This document shows, piece by piece, positions 25,330-37,100 of a stretch of 64,000 bases of DNA. The notes under the pieces are model-generated. The model had not been told where the DNA came from. It saw nothing but the letters and a program-made list of their open reading frames with translations, and searched no databases. Made by a program: the position numbers and the translations under genes. The stretch's first letter is position 1, and each line of letters starts with the position of its first letter. Source of the DNA: Nymphaea colorata (Eukaryota > Streptophyta > Magnoliopsida > Nymphaeales > Nymphaeaceae); NCBI RefSeq assembly GCF_008831285.2, contig NC_045145.1, forward strand, positions 4,816,723 through 4,880,722, given 5' to 3'.

Positions 25330-27840
25330 TGAATTGCATTTGATGTGGAATTAAAGATATAAACCAAACATTGATCCGCATTAGGTGCCATATCCAATTA
25401 TATACAATAATATATATAATCAATCTATTGACTACTATGGCCCTTCTTGCAAATTAATTTCTTTCTAGACACATTACTAGTCCACATTACACGTGTGTTT
25501 GTGTGCGTGTTAGCATATATATGTCTACATCTTTCTTACACATGAGTACTCCCCATTAGAGTGTGTGTGTGTATCAACTTATCTTTCTCTGCATTTTTTG
25601 TTTCTCCTAAATCTCAAGCTCAACATGGAAGAGACTTGACTTCCATGCATGTTCAAATCGGATGACAATATTAATTACTTACTACATTGATTGACTAAGT
25701 TCCTTTACTATCTTGACTCTATTGATATTGTAGAAAGTTACCATCGTAGATAAAAAAAGAAAGAAAGAAAGAAAAAGATCAAATGAGAACGACACGAGAT
25801 TTTACATGGTTCTACAACAGAGGGCCTACATCCATGAGAAAGCTTTGTAGTTATTAGTTTGATTAACTTCCCTAGTACATCATCATCATTCTTTGCAAAG
25901 AAACATATGTATAGTGTCACAAAGGCATATCTACATCTTTCATCACATCACACAGCCAGTTTATGCCAAGATACACTAGAGGCTTTGAACTCTTAACTTC
26001 CCTCAACATGAAGGTTCTTAACTGCAAGTTTTTAGCTAGATAAATGATGGTCCTCTAGCATGCTGAAACACAACATCATTCAAAAGCCAACATATCTAAT
26101 CAAACATAGATCAGCAGAACCAGGATACATTCCATTTAAGTCCAATGGAACATGAGTATACTATGACATTTGAACACTCCATGTTGTGTGTTGCCCTCTG
26201 CTGGATCCTAGCCTTGTTCAATACTTCTGCAAGTGGGCACAATGATTTGAAAGTTCAAGTCCATCTACATACTACCCAAGTAATGGATCAGCAACAGCTC
26301 ACATAAAACCCTTTGAAGCGGAATTGTGACCCTCATATTAGATCACTTTCTTGGTCATCTATGTGCAAAATACTTGTGCATATGTCTCTTGAATCATTCC
26401 ACAACTGAAAATGCAACAATTTAAACATAAGATATATATTTCAAGATGTATATGATTTATGTGTATAAAAAATTTAACATCTATCAGAAAAAATATTTGC
26501 CTTCCTCATTTTTCTTGCATCCTAGATTTATGTCAATGTATGAAAATTAAGAAGTACTTTGCCATAATATTCAAGGCCCCAAGATAATTACCAAAGAAAA
26601 TTATTCACATATTGTCTATTCTCGGTAAATCTACCATGATATATAAACATGTATGTTGTATTAGATTTGCCAAAAAGGTTGCTAAAAAGCTCTATAATTT
26701 GGTTCTGATAATGCATAAAAATCTTATGTCTTGCCAACTATACTACACTTCTTTCATGCATGCAATTGTGAATGATCTGCATAGAAATGCTTCCCAAAAG
26801 AATCAATATTTTCTTAGTAAGTAAAAAGAAACAAATGCAAGATCACGACAATGCAATTTGTTAATTCTATATATGGCAAAGCAAATGGCTGTTATACTTG
26901 TCAACTTACCATGGGAGCCAGGTTATATGACCCTAATTTTCAAGGAAATCTGAACATCATCATTTGCCCAAGGAAGGATGACTGCCATCTCTTCTTTTTC
27001 TTTTTCTTCTTGTTCTTCTTTATTTCATGTTGTTTCACAGCATTGATCTCCTTCATGGCACTCATAAGGAACTTCTTCACATACATATGCATGATTTGAA
27101 GTGAGTAACCAGGAAAGAAGAAGTTGGAGGTCCTACTGTGGAATGCTTCAGCCTGCTTTTCTTACTCCCCTATATAACAGAGATAAGAAAGCAAGGAAAA
27201 GGAAGGTTGCTGTGTAAAATGTAGAAGATAGAAGTGAAAACCAAAAATGGAAAAGTTCAATGAGGCAAACTATTGAATGCATAGTAGATTTCTATCTAAT
27301 ACTGAAGAAAATCATTTGTAGAGATACGAAGTAATGGTTTATGATTCAAGAGGAAAGCCAATTGAACATACCATTTCAAAAATTTACTTCCATAGAAATG
27401 GACAAGCAAGAGAAAGAGGGGAAAAGAACGTTGAGATTGTTGTTTTGAATTTGAAGCTTGGAGGGGGATCAGAGACAAGCAGAGGAAAATCCAACAGGGC
27501 TACAAGATCAATGGCTTGCCATGGGGAAGTTGAAAAAGCGGGCAATTTCTATTAGGACGTCCTACTTTTGGCTATAAAGCAGAAAACCAGTCGCTTGTTT
27601 CTGATTTTGATGATATGGGCATCACTTTTGTGGTCAATTGTGATCAGCAAAGAACTCCATTTGAATCATTTTGTGGTAAAAGGGAGAAGGCTTAATTTTT
27701 TACTAGTATTATACTAACTTGGAATTTGAAATTTTTTTTTCATATTTGTATGTGAAAGGGAATCACCGTCACTGCTTTGAGCTTGACTGACATTTTAACT
27801 GCGATTGTCAGACAACTATACAAGTTTAGCAAAAGGCAGA
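25330..27840 (-). mobile_element. CACTA-type repeat family, copy C (inverted)
   Basis: The reverse complement follows copy A almost end to end: from CCTTTTGCTAAACTTGTATA near 27830, through the AAACAAGC-GGTTTTCTG block and the lysine-rich small frame, to the AGAAAGATAAGTTGATAC block and TATAATTGGATATGG. The CACTACAAG terminus itself is lost or too diverged to see. No transposase. Confidence 0.75.
26940..27092 (-). CDS. Small conserved frame in CACTA copy C (50 residues)
   Basis: Homologue of the 14917-15069 frame: starts MHMYVKKFLMSAMKEINAVK, has a lysine-rich run, and ends QMMMFRFP. Both frame and stop position are kept in two copies otherwise full of differences. No function recognised. 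Confidence 0.3.
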   Translation of the reverse strand: MHMYVKKFLMSAMKEINAVKQHEIKKNKKKKKKKRWQSSFLGQMMMFRFP

Positions 27841-29856
27841 GAAATGTATCAAAAAATAAAAAATTTACAGGGCATGTTTTTTAATTATGGACAAAAGGTG
27901 CATCTAAATAAAGTTTTAGGAGAGCTTCCATGCTTGGCAACCTCTACTGAGCCACCACGACTTGCTCAAGTTTGGCTTGGATTGGGACTTGTGCTAGAAA
28001 AAAATAAAGGTGGCCAACTGTACTAACATTAATTTTTGTATTTGTTGGGGACCTCAAGTTGACTCAGTTTTGTCATGAACAAAGCCAAGTCAACATAGTC
28101 AGTTTTTTTTTTTTTGACGATATTGCTTTTACTTTATATTTAAATTTATAGTAGGTGAGGATGCAAAAGTACATGAACATTTCTTTATGAAGTGCTACTG
28201 TATATACCTAATTACCAATACAATATCAAGGAAAACAGATTCCAAACGTTATCGTTCATTTTTCAATAAACAAAGCAAAAATATGTCTTGCTTGAGTTAG
28301 CAAGTCAACAATATTGACCCATCCAGCATGTGGGTGACAATAATATTTGCATTAGACATTGAACCAACTATATGGACTGGACACATGAGTGGTTGAGTCA
28401 ATCTCTCTCCAGCATAGCTGGTAGGGCAGCCGGCATGTCTCTTGGGACCGAGTTGTTTGTTGTCTTCCCCTTTCCCACTTCTCTGTCTCTCTCATACGAC
28501 AACGATTTACATTGAACTTGCCTCAAATATAATTAGATCGTCTCATTTTATCTTAGTTTTGCATCATTAAGTTTAACAATGATCTTAAAACTGGGTTTTC
28601 GAATGTTAATTTTGTCTATACATTTTCAAAAGTTAAACAATTTATATTTTGGCATTGACTCAATCAATGTGATTGCTCAAGGAAAACAAATCAAGTTCTT
28701 GGTAATTAATCAATCATAGATGCTATATAAATCATAAGGTGCTCTTTCAACACCATAGAAGGTTATATAAGTTCTTTGTCTCATAAATTTGAAAATACTT
28801 CTAGCTCTTTGAAAAGGTTATCAAAAAATGCCTGGTGCTGGAAGGCCCCAGACCTTTATTAGCAAATTTTAAAAAAAATAGCAGAAATATGTATTACAAA
28901 AAAATTTTAATCCCTAAATACGGATGGGAAAATTACTTTGGAATTTAGACAAGGGATCCAAAATATGGTTGTGATAGCATTAAAATAGGTGAATTTCATC
29001 TTGACTGAAGATCAGAAAATCCAGTTTCTAAGGGCTACCGCCCTGAAGTGATTCTACCCGCACATAAAGGCAGAGTAGCGATTTTTTTTGTCTTAGGTTC
29101 AACAAGAACTATAGTTTCAATTATTTTAACAGAAAGAAAATATAGTTTTTCAAATCTTTTATATATGTTAAACTAAAATTTTTTATTTTTTTAAAAATCT
29201 GAGGCAGGGGTCCATGGCCCCAGCCGCCTCCTGGCCTGTGCCCATTGGGCCGATGGTCTAGAAATCGAATGCTACGGGGGCTAAGATATTTTCTGAAAGT
29301 TATTACAAATGCAAAAATGAAACCTTTGAAATTGTAACATGTAAACTTAATTTTCAAAATATTGGCAAGCTAAGGGAGGGGACCATAGCCCCTTCGCTTG
29401 GTGCCTGCCACACAGGCAAGACAATTGCACCAGGAACTCTACCATTAATGTTTCAAAGCAACCTAGCTTCACGCAACTAAAATGATCTTTGAAAAGCTTA
29501 CATTTGATATATTCAATGTATTCATCACATTTTCTATCAAAGCGGTTGATATGTGCTTGTCAAGGAACCAGCGTTGTCAGCAGTGGCAGCCCATTAAAAT
29601 GTTCATTCAAAGGATTAAAATAACTCAACATTTTACATGAGATGCTTACATCCGACTTGGACTGGTGACTCGAGTGCCCCTCAACCAGAAAATCCGAGCC
29701 ATGTGGATGACCCACTGGTTTTTGTTGTATGGGTCAATGCGCATGCATGGGTCGGCATCAACCTATTTTCTGTTTTTTATCTAAAAAATGCATAAAAAAG
29801 TAATTATATTAAAATTAATTGCATCCATGTGTATTGTTGACGACAGTGATAGCGGC
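27841..29856. other. Intergenic sequence with scattered repeat debris
   Basis: No gene recognised. A short GC-rich segment at 29200-29270 (GGGGTCCATGGCCCCAGCC) resembles the ends of the inverted-repeat elements seen at 30.6-30.8 kb. Confidence 0.45.
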
Positions 29857-30050
29857 TAGTGGCGGAGCCAAGGGGTAACTAATCTATTGCTTAAAAGAAT
29901 GAGTAATTGCAGGGCACTAACTCAGGTCTGATGTGGGCACCACATGTGGCTGGACCTAACTGAACTTAGGTTTAGCTTAATCACAATATAAGATTTCAGG
30001 GGCTGGTATGAGCAGTGGTGCACGCTAATCACGCAATAGCTCCGCTACTG
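29857..30050. mobile_element. Small inverted-repeat (MITE-like) element
   Basis: The left end TAGTGGCGGAGCC and right end AGCTCCGCTACTG are inverted copies. The interior is non-coding and contains TGATGTGGGCACCACATGTG. The terminus resembles the CAGTGGCGGAGC type common in plants. No clear target duplication. Confidence 0.5.
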
Positions 30051-30639
30051 CCTTCAAATCAACACCTTCCATGTTATTGAGTTGCAATTGATAATTATGA
30101 ACGTCCACTGAAAATGATCAGGTCATCGAACATAGCTACCATTAGGAATTAGATTAATTCGGATACCAATATCAAAGGTGTAAATCGATTCAGGGTGCGT
30201 TAGAGAATAAGAAACGCATAACTCAATAAGAAAAATCTTATACCATGTTTGCATCCGATCGACTACTGATCGGATGTGAATTCTCTTGTCAAACGACTAA
30301 TTGGATTTAAGTTTGAGTTGAATTGGATTGTATTGGAATCACTAAAAAACCCAATGAGAATAATGGACCTGACATATAGTCAAGGTCCGGGCCCGTTATG
30401 CTGAACCTTTTTTAGATTTGTGTTTTTGTTTCTATTGCATTGCAGAAGTTAGGTGAGCCGAATGGGCAGTGGGCACCATAGCCAAAGCCCCCACCCTTCA
30501 CACTGTTTTGCCGGAATCCTAAACGTCTTTTTGAAAAAGTACCAGCTGCTTATTTCAAAGATTGCTGCGAGAATCGGTTGAGTCAACGAGAGCTCAATTT
30601 TCTTTTTTGTTTGTTACCCAAAAGCAAAAAAAAATGATT

Positions 30640-30830
30640 TAAAACCAGGGGCAAAGCCAAAAATTTTAATGAGCCGAATTAAATTTACAACTCTTGATGG
30701 GGTCAAAATATTATTTTTCAAAATTTTTATATAAAATAAGTGAAATTTTCTAAAATTTAGATGTAATTTTTTTAAAAACAATTGAGGTGGGGCTGGGCCC
30801 GTGTGCGCCCCCTTGGCTCCAGTTCAAAAC
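30640..30830. repeat. Inverted-repeat fragment, GGGGCAAAGCCA ... TTGGCTCCAG
   Basis: Roughly complementary ends around an AT-rich core of about 190 bases, in the same style as the neighbouring small elements. Non-coding. Confidence 0.35.
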
Positions 30831-31339
30831 TGTTGGCCAAGATTCAAGCCATGTCATGTGATATTAATGTAAAAGAAAGGGATGGGAAAGGACGGTCCAA
30901 AAGTATCGTTTTTTGAAGCCACTATTTCAACCAAATTTGGCTCTTCACTGCATCAATATTCAACTTGAAGATGACATTTAAAAAACTTATGAAAAACAGT
31001 ACTTCAACTTTTAGGTTATCCTACTGAACAGCTACCTAAGGGGGTGTTTGATGGTTTGGAAATTTAATTCATGAATGAAAATTTCAGAATCACAATTCCT
31101 CCTCAAACTGGAGCGAAATCAAAATTTCAGGTTTCAGTTTCTTAACTCCAAAACAAAATCCCTCGTTTGTATTGGAATCAAACGCTTCTTAATAGAAATA
31201 AACTATTGGATTGACAACGGGTAATAAAGGACAGTCTAAAGAGGCGAGCACTATGAGTTATTTCAGCATCAATATAAAGGCATCAGATCTCGAGCTCATT
31301 AGTATTTCTGCATTTTAAGGACAGATCAGACTACTTAGG

Positions 31340-31680
31340 ATAGACAAATAATGAAGCTTAAGGGAAGCATCATTTGGGCTTGTACAAAGGATAAGGGAGA
31401 AAGAAGAGGATGGAGGACTAGAGTGTGGAACAACAAGACCCCACGGAGAGAAAATTGGGTTCTCTATCTGGCTTGTGGGAGCAGATTGCCCACTCAGGAT
31501 AGGATGAACAGTAGCTAAAGCATATTGTGTGGCGTTCTTGCAGGGATGTTTATAGGTCTCTTCTTTGGAAAGAGAATGAAAAGGAGTTAGTGGACAAATG
31601 GATGGAGACATGTATTATGTGTGATGAGCACAATCGGAAGGGAGGAAAGCTATGGAGTTTCAATTGAAAGGAAAAGGATG
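31340..31680 (+). pseudogene. Possible LINE C-terminal fragment
   Basis: A plus-strand frame reads RRWRTRVWNNKTPRRENWV, then LYLACGSRLPTQDRM before a stop. The pattern W..K.P...W..Y.A...R..T.DR resembles the region before the zinc-binding domain at the C-terminus of plant L1 LINEs. Short and degraded, so only tentative. Confidence 0.3.
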
Positions 31681-31728
31681 AGCACCCTCAAAATCTGGTC
31701 AAGTGGTGTCAAATGGGTAATGACGAGG

Positions 31729-31850
31729 CAGTAGCGGAGCTAGGGGGGCTGTGTGGGCCACTGCCCACACCAGCTAACACCAATTCTTTGAAAACTTTAT
31801 TGTGAGGGAGCTCAATTTTTAAGTCCAGTTAGAAGTAGTGCTCACACCAA
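31729..31850. repeat. CAGTAGCGGAGC-type element end
   Basis: Begins CAGTAGCGGAGCTAGGGG, followed by TGTGGGCCACTGCCCACACC, related to the small elements at 29.86 and 41.74 kb. The other end is not identifiable. Confidence 0.35.
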
Positions 31851-32329
31851 ACTCACGTCAATGCTCCATAAGCATCAAACACAACTGAAGTTAGTGCCCT
31901 TTTGATAAAATTTTCTCGCTCTGCCAGTCTGATGAGGTGGAGAAGAAGCTCCCACAGAATGGGGATTGCTGAGCACAAAACATTTCAAGTGAGGCTAAAC
32001 GGATTGGTGGAAGGTAGAAGAACCATGGCTTCAAGATGGTCTGTCATTGGGAATAACCTTCATTCAGTGGAAGCCTCAAACCGAGGAATCTCAATGGAAG
32101 CTGGTAGATGGCTGAGGTCTTTAGCCAATGGAGACCAAGTTTTTGATAATGGTTGAATCTTGTCAATTTAAAGTTCTTCAAAGGTTGTGGCCGTTTTACG
32201 ATTTAGATTTCCTTATTAGTTTGATGTTTTGAATCCTTCAATTCTTTCCTCTCATATAATTTTTTCTCAACAAAGGCCGGGAGCCTGTCTAGCTTACCTT
32301 TTGTTATAAAATGATTCAAGAACAGGGGA

Positions 32330-33180
32330 ATTATGGATGAAAAACGTTAAAATATATTAAGAAGACCTTTCTACCCTTAAAAATATGCGTTCAAGTTAAA
32401 GACTTTTTTTATGGCATACATTTTTTTACTACCCTCCTTATTACTCTATATTGTAGAGACAAAAAGTAACATAAACATGTGAAATTGTAAAGAAATTGAC
32501 ATAAACAACGTAGTTTGTAAATATTTCTTTATTTACAAAGTCTATGTTTGTCAATTATTTAATAAAGTTATAAGATCTTTTTTTATTTTTTAAATATTAG
32601 ATAACTATTTAGGGCTCGTTTGAATTGCTGGAACTCCATTGTAGTAGTGAACCTTTAGTTCAAATTTTCGAAAAATTTTTACTGTAGCAGCAGAACTTTA
32701 ACAAGAAGCATACCTAACTTATTTTCGAGTTTACAGTTCAGTAAGCCCGTTGTGGCTGAGGCAGAATGATAAGTCAAACAACAGAGGCATATGGAACATT
32801 TATTTTAGTTGCTATTTCAAATGACACACATATTTTATGTGCTGGTTTGTTATGTACACTAGTTACATGATTTTATTGTACACGTTTGATTTTTTTTTGT
32901 TAGTTTTTTTTTAATGCAAAATAGAAGTAACCTATTTCTAGTTTCAATGGTTGCCTTCAAACATGTGGAATTTTAGTTTCATTCATAAATAAACATGAAA
33001 CTAAAACACCTGGAATAAAAGTTCCAGGCATTCAAAAAGCATGGCGTATATAAAAAGATAGAACTTTTGTTCTACTTAGAAAGTACTGGGTACAAAATAG
33101 CCGTCATTTCGGGTATTTAATACCGGGTATTCAAACGCTATCTTATAGAAACATTAAACACTGAGCACAATTTTATTTTA
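32330..33180 (+). repeat. Dispersed repeat, copy with an inserted element
   Basis: Second copy of the repeat at 23490-24020, continuous with it up to about 32600 and again from about 33143 (TAGAAACATTAAAC). Confidence 0.6.
32611..33142. mobile_element. About 530-base inserted element (hAT/MITE-like)
   Basis: Sits exactly where the copy at 23.5-24.0 kb is continuous. The ends are roughly inverted (GGGCTCGTTTGAATTG and CCGGGTATTCAAACGCTATC). It is non-coding. A clean target duplication cannot be picked out by eye. Confidence 0.5.
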
Positions 33181-33499
33181 GAAAAAGATAGAACATGCAT
33201 CATAAAGGCGTCTTAATGAAGTATTCGGCTGGTGAAGAGCTCCTCATAATTTATGTAGTGTTTATTTCCACATTTTACATCTACCAATAAATTGATTCAT
33301 CATTGTGCAATCTCATTTAATTAAGCCAATGCAAAGGTATTCAACTTCCGAAAATGCAGAGACATTAATGAGATTAGAAAATCCGTAAGTCCAGTAAAAA
33401 ACCAGCGATGTTGGCAGCTAGCCAGCCGTCGTTGTCTACAATTGCGTGTGCGTTGACTTGTGCAAAGAGCATCTTCACAATGACATGAGTCCCACCGCG

Positions 33500-34136
33500 T
33501 TGGAAGGGGTAAGCCAGCCGCATAGCCAACCTTTCATTTCTCTCTCTCTCAAGAGCAGAGAGAGAGAGAGAATGTGTGTAACCGAGAACCCAAATCGTGA
33601 TTCCACAGAGTCCACCTTAGAATCTGCCGCCAAACACGTTTCTTTTACTGAACTCCGGGGAAATCGCTATAGAATGATTTTTGTGTTCTACTAATAATAG
33701 CAATAGTAGTAGCAACTGTAAGGTACTATGGATTCTCTTATGGGCAATTTGTGACCAATATAAAGGTTAGATTCAGTTTCTCAGCGGGAATCTTGCATAG
33801 ACCAGTTGGGACTTCTTTTAGAACATCTGCAAGAAGGTGAAACGTGTGGCTGCCCGCCTCATGGTTTGCCTCTTGAAAGATTAGTTCCGTGAGAAAGCGC
33901 AAGCATTTATTTGCCAGTGAGAGGAGTTCTGCCACCTTCAAACTCTGCAAAGGCAACCACCCAAAAGAGGTAAGACTCTTGATTTCCCAACCACAGCTTT
34001 CCCTGAGAAGCATCTTTTCTTCAGAACTCATAAGCTCAGAGAACTGCAATTTCTCATCTTTGCAGTTTTCTGCCTCTTTCTTTTCTCTTCTTGTTCTGAT
34101 TTTTCCTCAGTTTGGTTGCTAGCGAAAGGAGATAAG
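33500..34136 (+). promoter_or_regulatory. Putative promoter and 5' UTR of the ureide permease gene
   Basis: A CT/GA-rich tract (about 33540-33570) of the kind common near plant transcription starts is followed by a TATA-like ATATAAAGG near 33760. The stretch up to the ATG at 34137 has no coding potential matching a known protein. The start site and any 5' UTR intron cannot be fixed from sequence, so this is inference from position. Confidence 0.35.
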
Positions 34137-37100
34137 ATGTATATAGTGGAGGACAAGGTTGGAGCCATAGCATTGATGTTAGCTGCCCTGTGCTTCCTGG
34201 GTACATGGCCTGCGGTGATGACTCTTCTGGAGAGAAGGGGCCGACTGCCTCAGCACACATATCTCGACTACTCGATAACAAACCTTTTGGCTGCCGTTAT
34301 AATTGCTTTAACATTTGGACAGATCGGTGGCAGTATGCATGGCATGCCAAATTTCTTTACTCAACTCACTCAGGTGGTCAGACCAACGTTCTATTTTTCT
34401 CTTTTTTGGGTTGTTTGCTCTGGCATATTTTGGAAGCCAAAGAGTACATTGTTATCGCTTTTTTCCATGAAAATGATTGTTGTGCAATTGTAGTTCTTCT
34501 CTTGTTCTGTTATTTCGACCTTACAGAGAAATGTGTAAACAAAGCTCTGTTCCTTTTCTTTTTTTTTTCTTTTTTCGTAACTCGACCAATGGTTTTTTTT
34601 TCTTCCTATATTACGGGTGGCACACCATGTGTGAATCCTCGTTCAGTTAGTGGAATTTACAGTTATATGACGATTCACTGTTTAGTATGTGATTAGCAGT
34701 TAGCTTCTTCATAAATAACTAGAATTCCCATCTATGAACTAAAGCTAGGAAGAGATTTTCATGAACTTGAGATATCCAGCTGATATATTATGTTGAATCT
34801 TTGTTACTTCTTTCAGGCATTAAAATTGTTAGTAGGCGCACAATTTTTTGGTGTAGTAGGCCAAATTAGGGGACATGACCGACAGACTGATTGGCACTGT
34901 TAGTAGGTTTATTACTACGAAAAGGACACCCGAACCAGAAAAAATTCATTAGGAAAAAGAGGAAAGAGAAGTTTCAACTTATCTGTTTGCTTTCCTTTCT
35001 GGATGAGTAATTTTGTTGTGAAAGGTTTCCCTATTGACACCTAATGCTGTAACAGATAGCCATCAGCTCTGTGACTGCCATTTCCAATTACCCTTCTACT
35101 TGTGAAGTATCCTGGTCATTAGCAAGTACAAATCTTTATAAATACTCACTTTCGACCAGTAACCATGCAGGATAATTGGCCATCTGTGCTGTTTGCTATG
35201 GCTGGTGGAATTGTTCTCAGCCTTGGAAACTTGGCGACGCAGTATGCATGGGCTTATGTTGGCCTATCAGTAACAGAGGTGGTTTCATCAAGCATGACAG
35301 TTGTTATTGGTGAGATGTTCACTGCTGTCTTCTTCCTGACTTTTTATATGATGTATGAAAGCTGTTGGCGTCGAACTACAGCTGGACCCAAGCTTTCCAT
35401 TGTCAAGTTGAACCTTGAGGATTGACCATTGTTACAAGATTGACCTCTTTAGGAATTTGCCTCAAGGACTAGAACTTTGATCCCATTATCTGTTGATCTG
35501 CAACATTTTTCCTTGCTCTAATCTGTAGGTTTTTCAAATGATTCCTACATTATCTTTTAGGTGTACTAAAGGCTCGGAACTCAATCATAGCCAAAGGATT
35601 GTTTTCCTACAAATTTTGCAAATAGTTCTACTTTTCATTGAACTAAATACTTTTTCTTGTGACGTATCTAGTGCTTAATCTGTATCTTACCATTTACTTA
35701 TGTAGGTCTAACTGTTTATTTTCATCCTTATTCAGCTTAAATCCAGCACTAGACGGATCTATGTTGAAGATGCAAAGTAATTAACTATGAAGATAGATTA
35801 TTCGAAGTGCACTAATTTTGCATCCTTATGTCATCGTATTTAATTCAATAAACAGTAAGGCAGGTGGTCATGAGACTCATGACTGCCAATCTAAGTCATA
35901 TGGGAATGGATACAGGTTTGGGTACAAGTACGGAGATGCGGTTGTGGACACGGCAACTTTAAAAAATGTAGGTATGGGGTATATATATATATATATATAT
36001 ATATGCAACAATATCCCAAAAAGTCAAAATGATAAATAAACAAGTGCTATGAATAAAACATTACATGTTAAGAAAAAAAAAGTAAAAATTGATTTACAAA
36101 CAAACTATATCAAGTAAAATTAAGGAGTTTGGGTCCGTTTCAATATAAAAAGTACCAAATGTATCCAAGTGCCCACTCTGGTACAAGTACAACAACATGG
36201 GTACCTAGCTTACTGAAGCAGAAGTACCCATTTGACTTAACTGCCAATTGAAGGTTGGTTGTGACATCTAACATGGTTAATGGCCACCTAGTTGGTAGGA
36301 ACTAGGAACTGACCGTTGTCCAATCATAGGACCAATAATTGAAGAGTGAAGGGTTCCAAATGGGACTTGAATTCTATGATAAATTGTGTTTTATGTTCCA
36401 TATATTCTCTCATACATTAATGGCAGATTCAACTTAAAAGCCAATTGCTGTGAAAATGACAGGTACGACTATGAACTACTTTCTGGATGATCGCATTAAT
36501 AAAGCTGAGATTCTTTTCCCTGGTGTTGCATGCTTCATGGTTGCCGTCTGTCTTGGATCTGCTGTGCACTCCTCCAATGCAGCTGATAACAAAGAAAAGC
36601 TTAGTGGGTCATCATCTGCTCACATTGTCATGACAAGGTTTCTATTTTTCTTTGTACATGTTTCCATTAAAATTCAGACTCTATGTTCAATATTTAGAGA
36701 CGTTGAGGAATTTGATCTATCATTTGTATTGAAGACATAGGCACGTGAGCATGTTACTTGTTTACTCAAAGTCAAATCCTTCTGCTTTTTATGTTGAATC
36801 CTCACATCTTTTAGAAAGCACTCACATAGTTTGAGGCTGTGTGCTGGACATAGTGTCTATATTAAAACACTACAGGAACTTGTTATTGGTTTCATGATGT
36901 GACCGGCTATTTAACATGAACAGGATGAGCTTTGGCTGTTCAGAATCTTGGGGCATCATTCTTTTCCTGTTGTTTCAGTTGGGGATGTAGAAGTTAGTAT
37001 TCAACCTCTTATTGTAGTAGGATTTCACCTATGGATTTCACATATTTATTTCAGAAAGAATCAATTTTCTTAGAGAGAATTTCAAATAGTACATCCGCCT

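Noticed and set aside
31902-32156. 84-codon plus-strand frame
   Set aside because: No recognisable domain, no splice context and near repeat debris; not enough to call a gene.
34190-34696. 168-codon frame overlapping the first UPS exon
   Set aside because: It lies in another frame of the exon and runs on into the intron; a shadow of the UPS gene.
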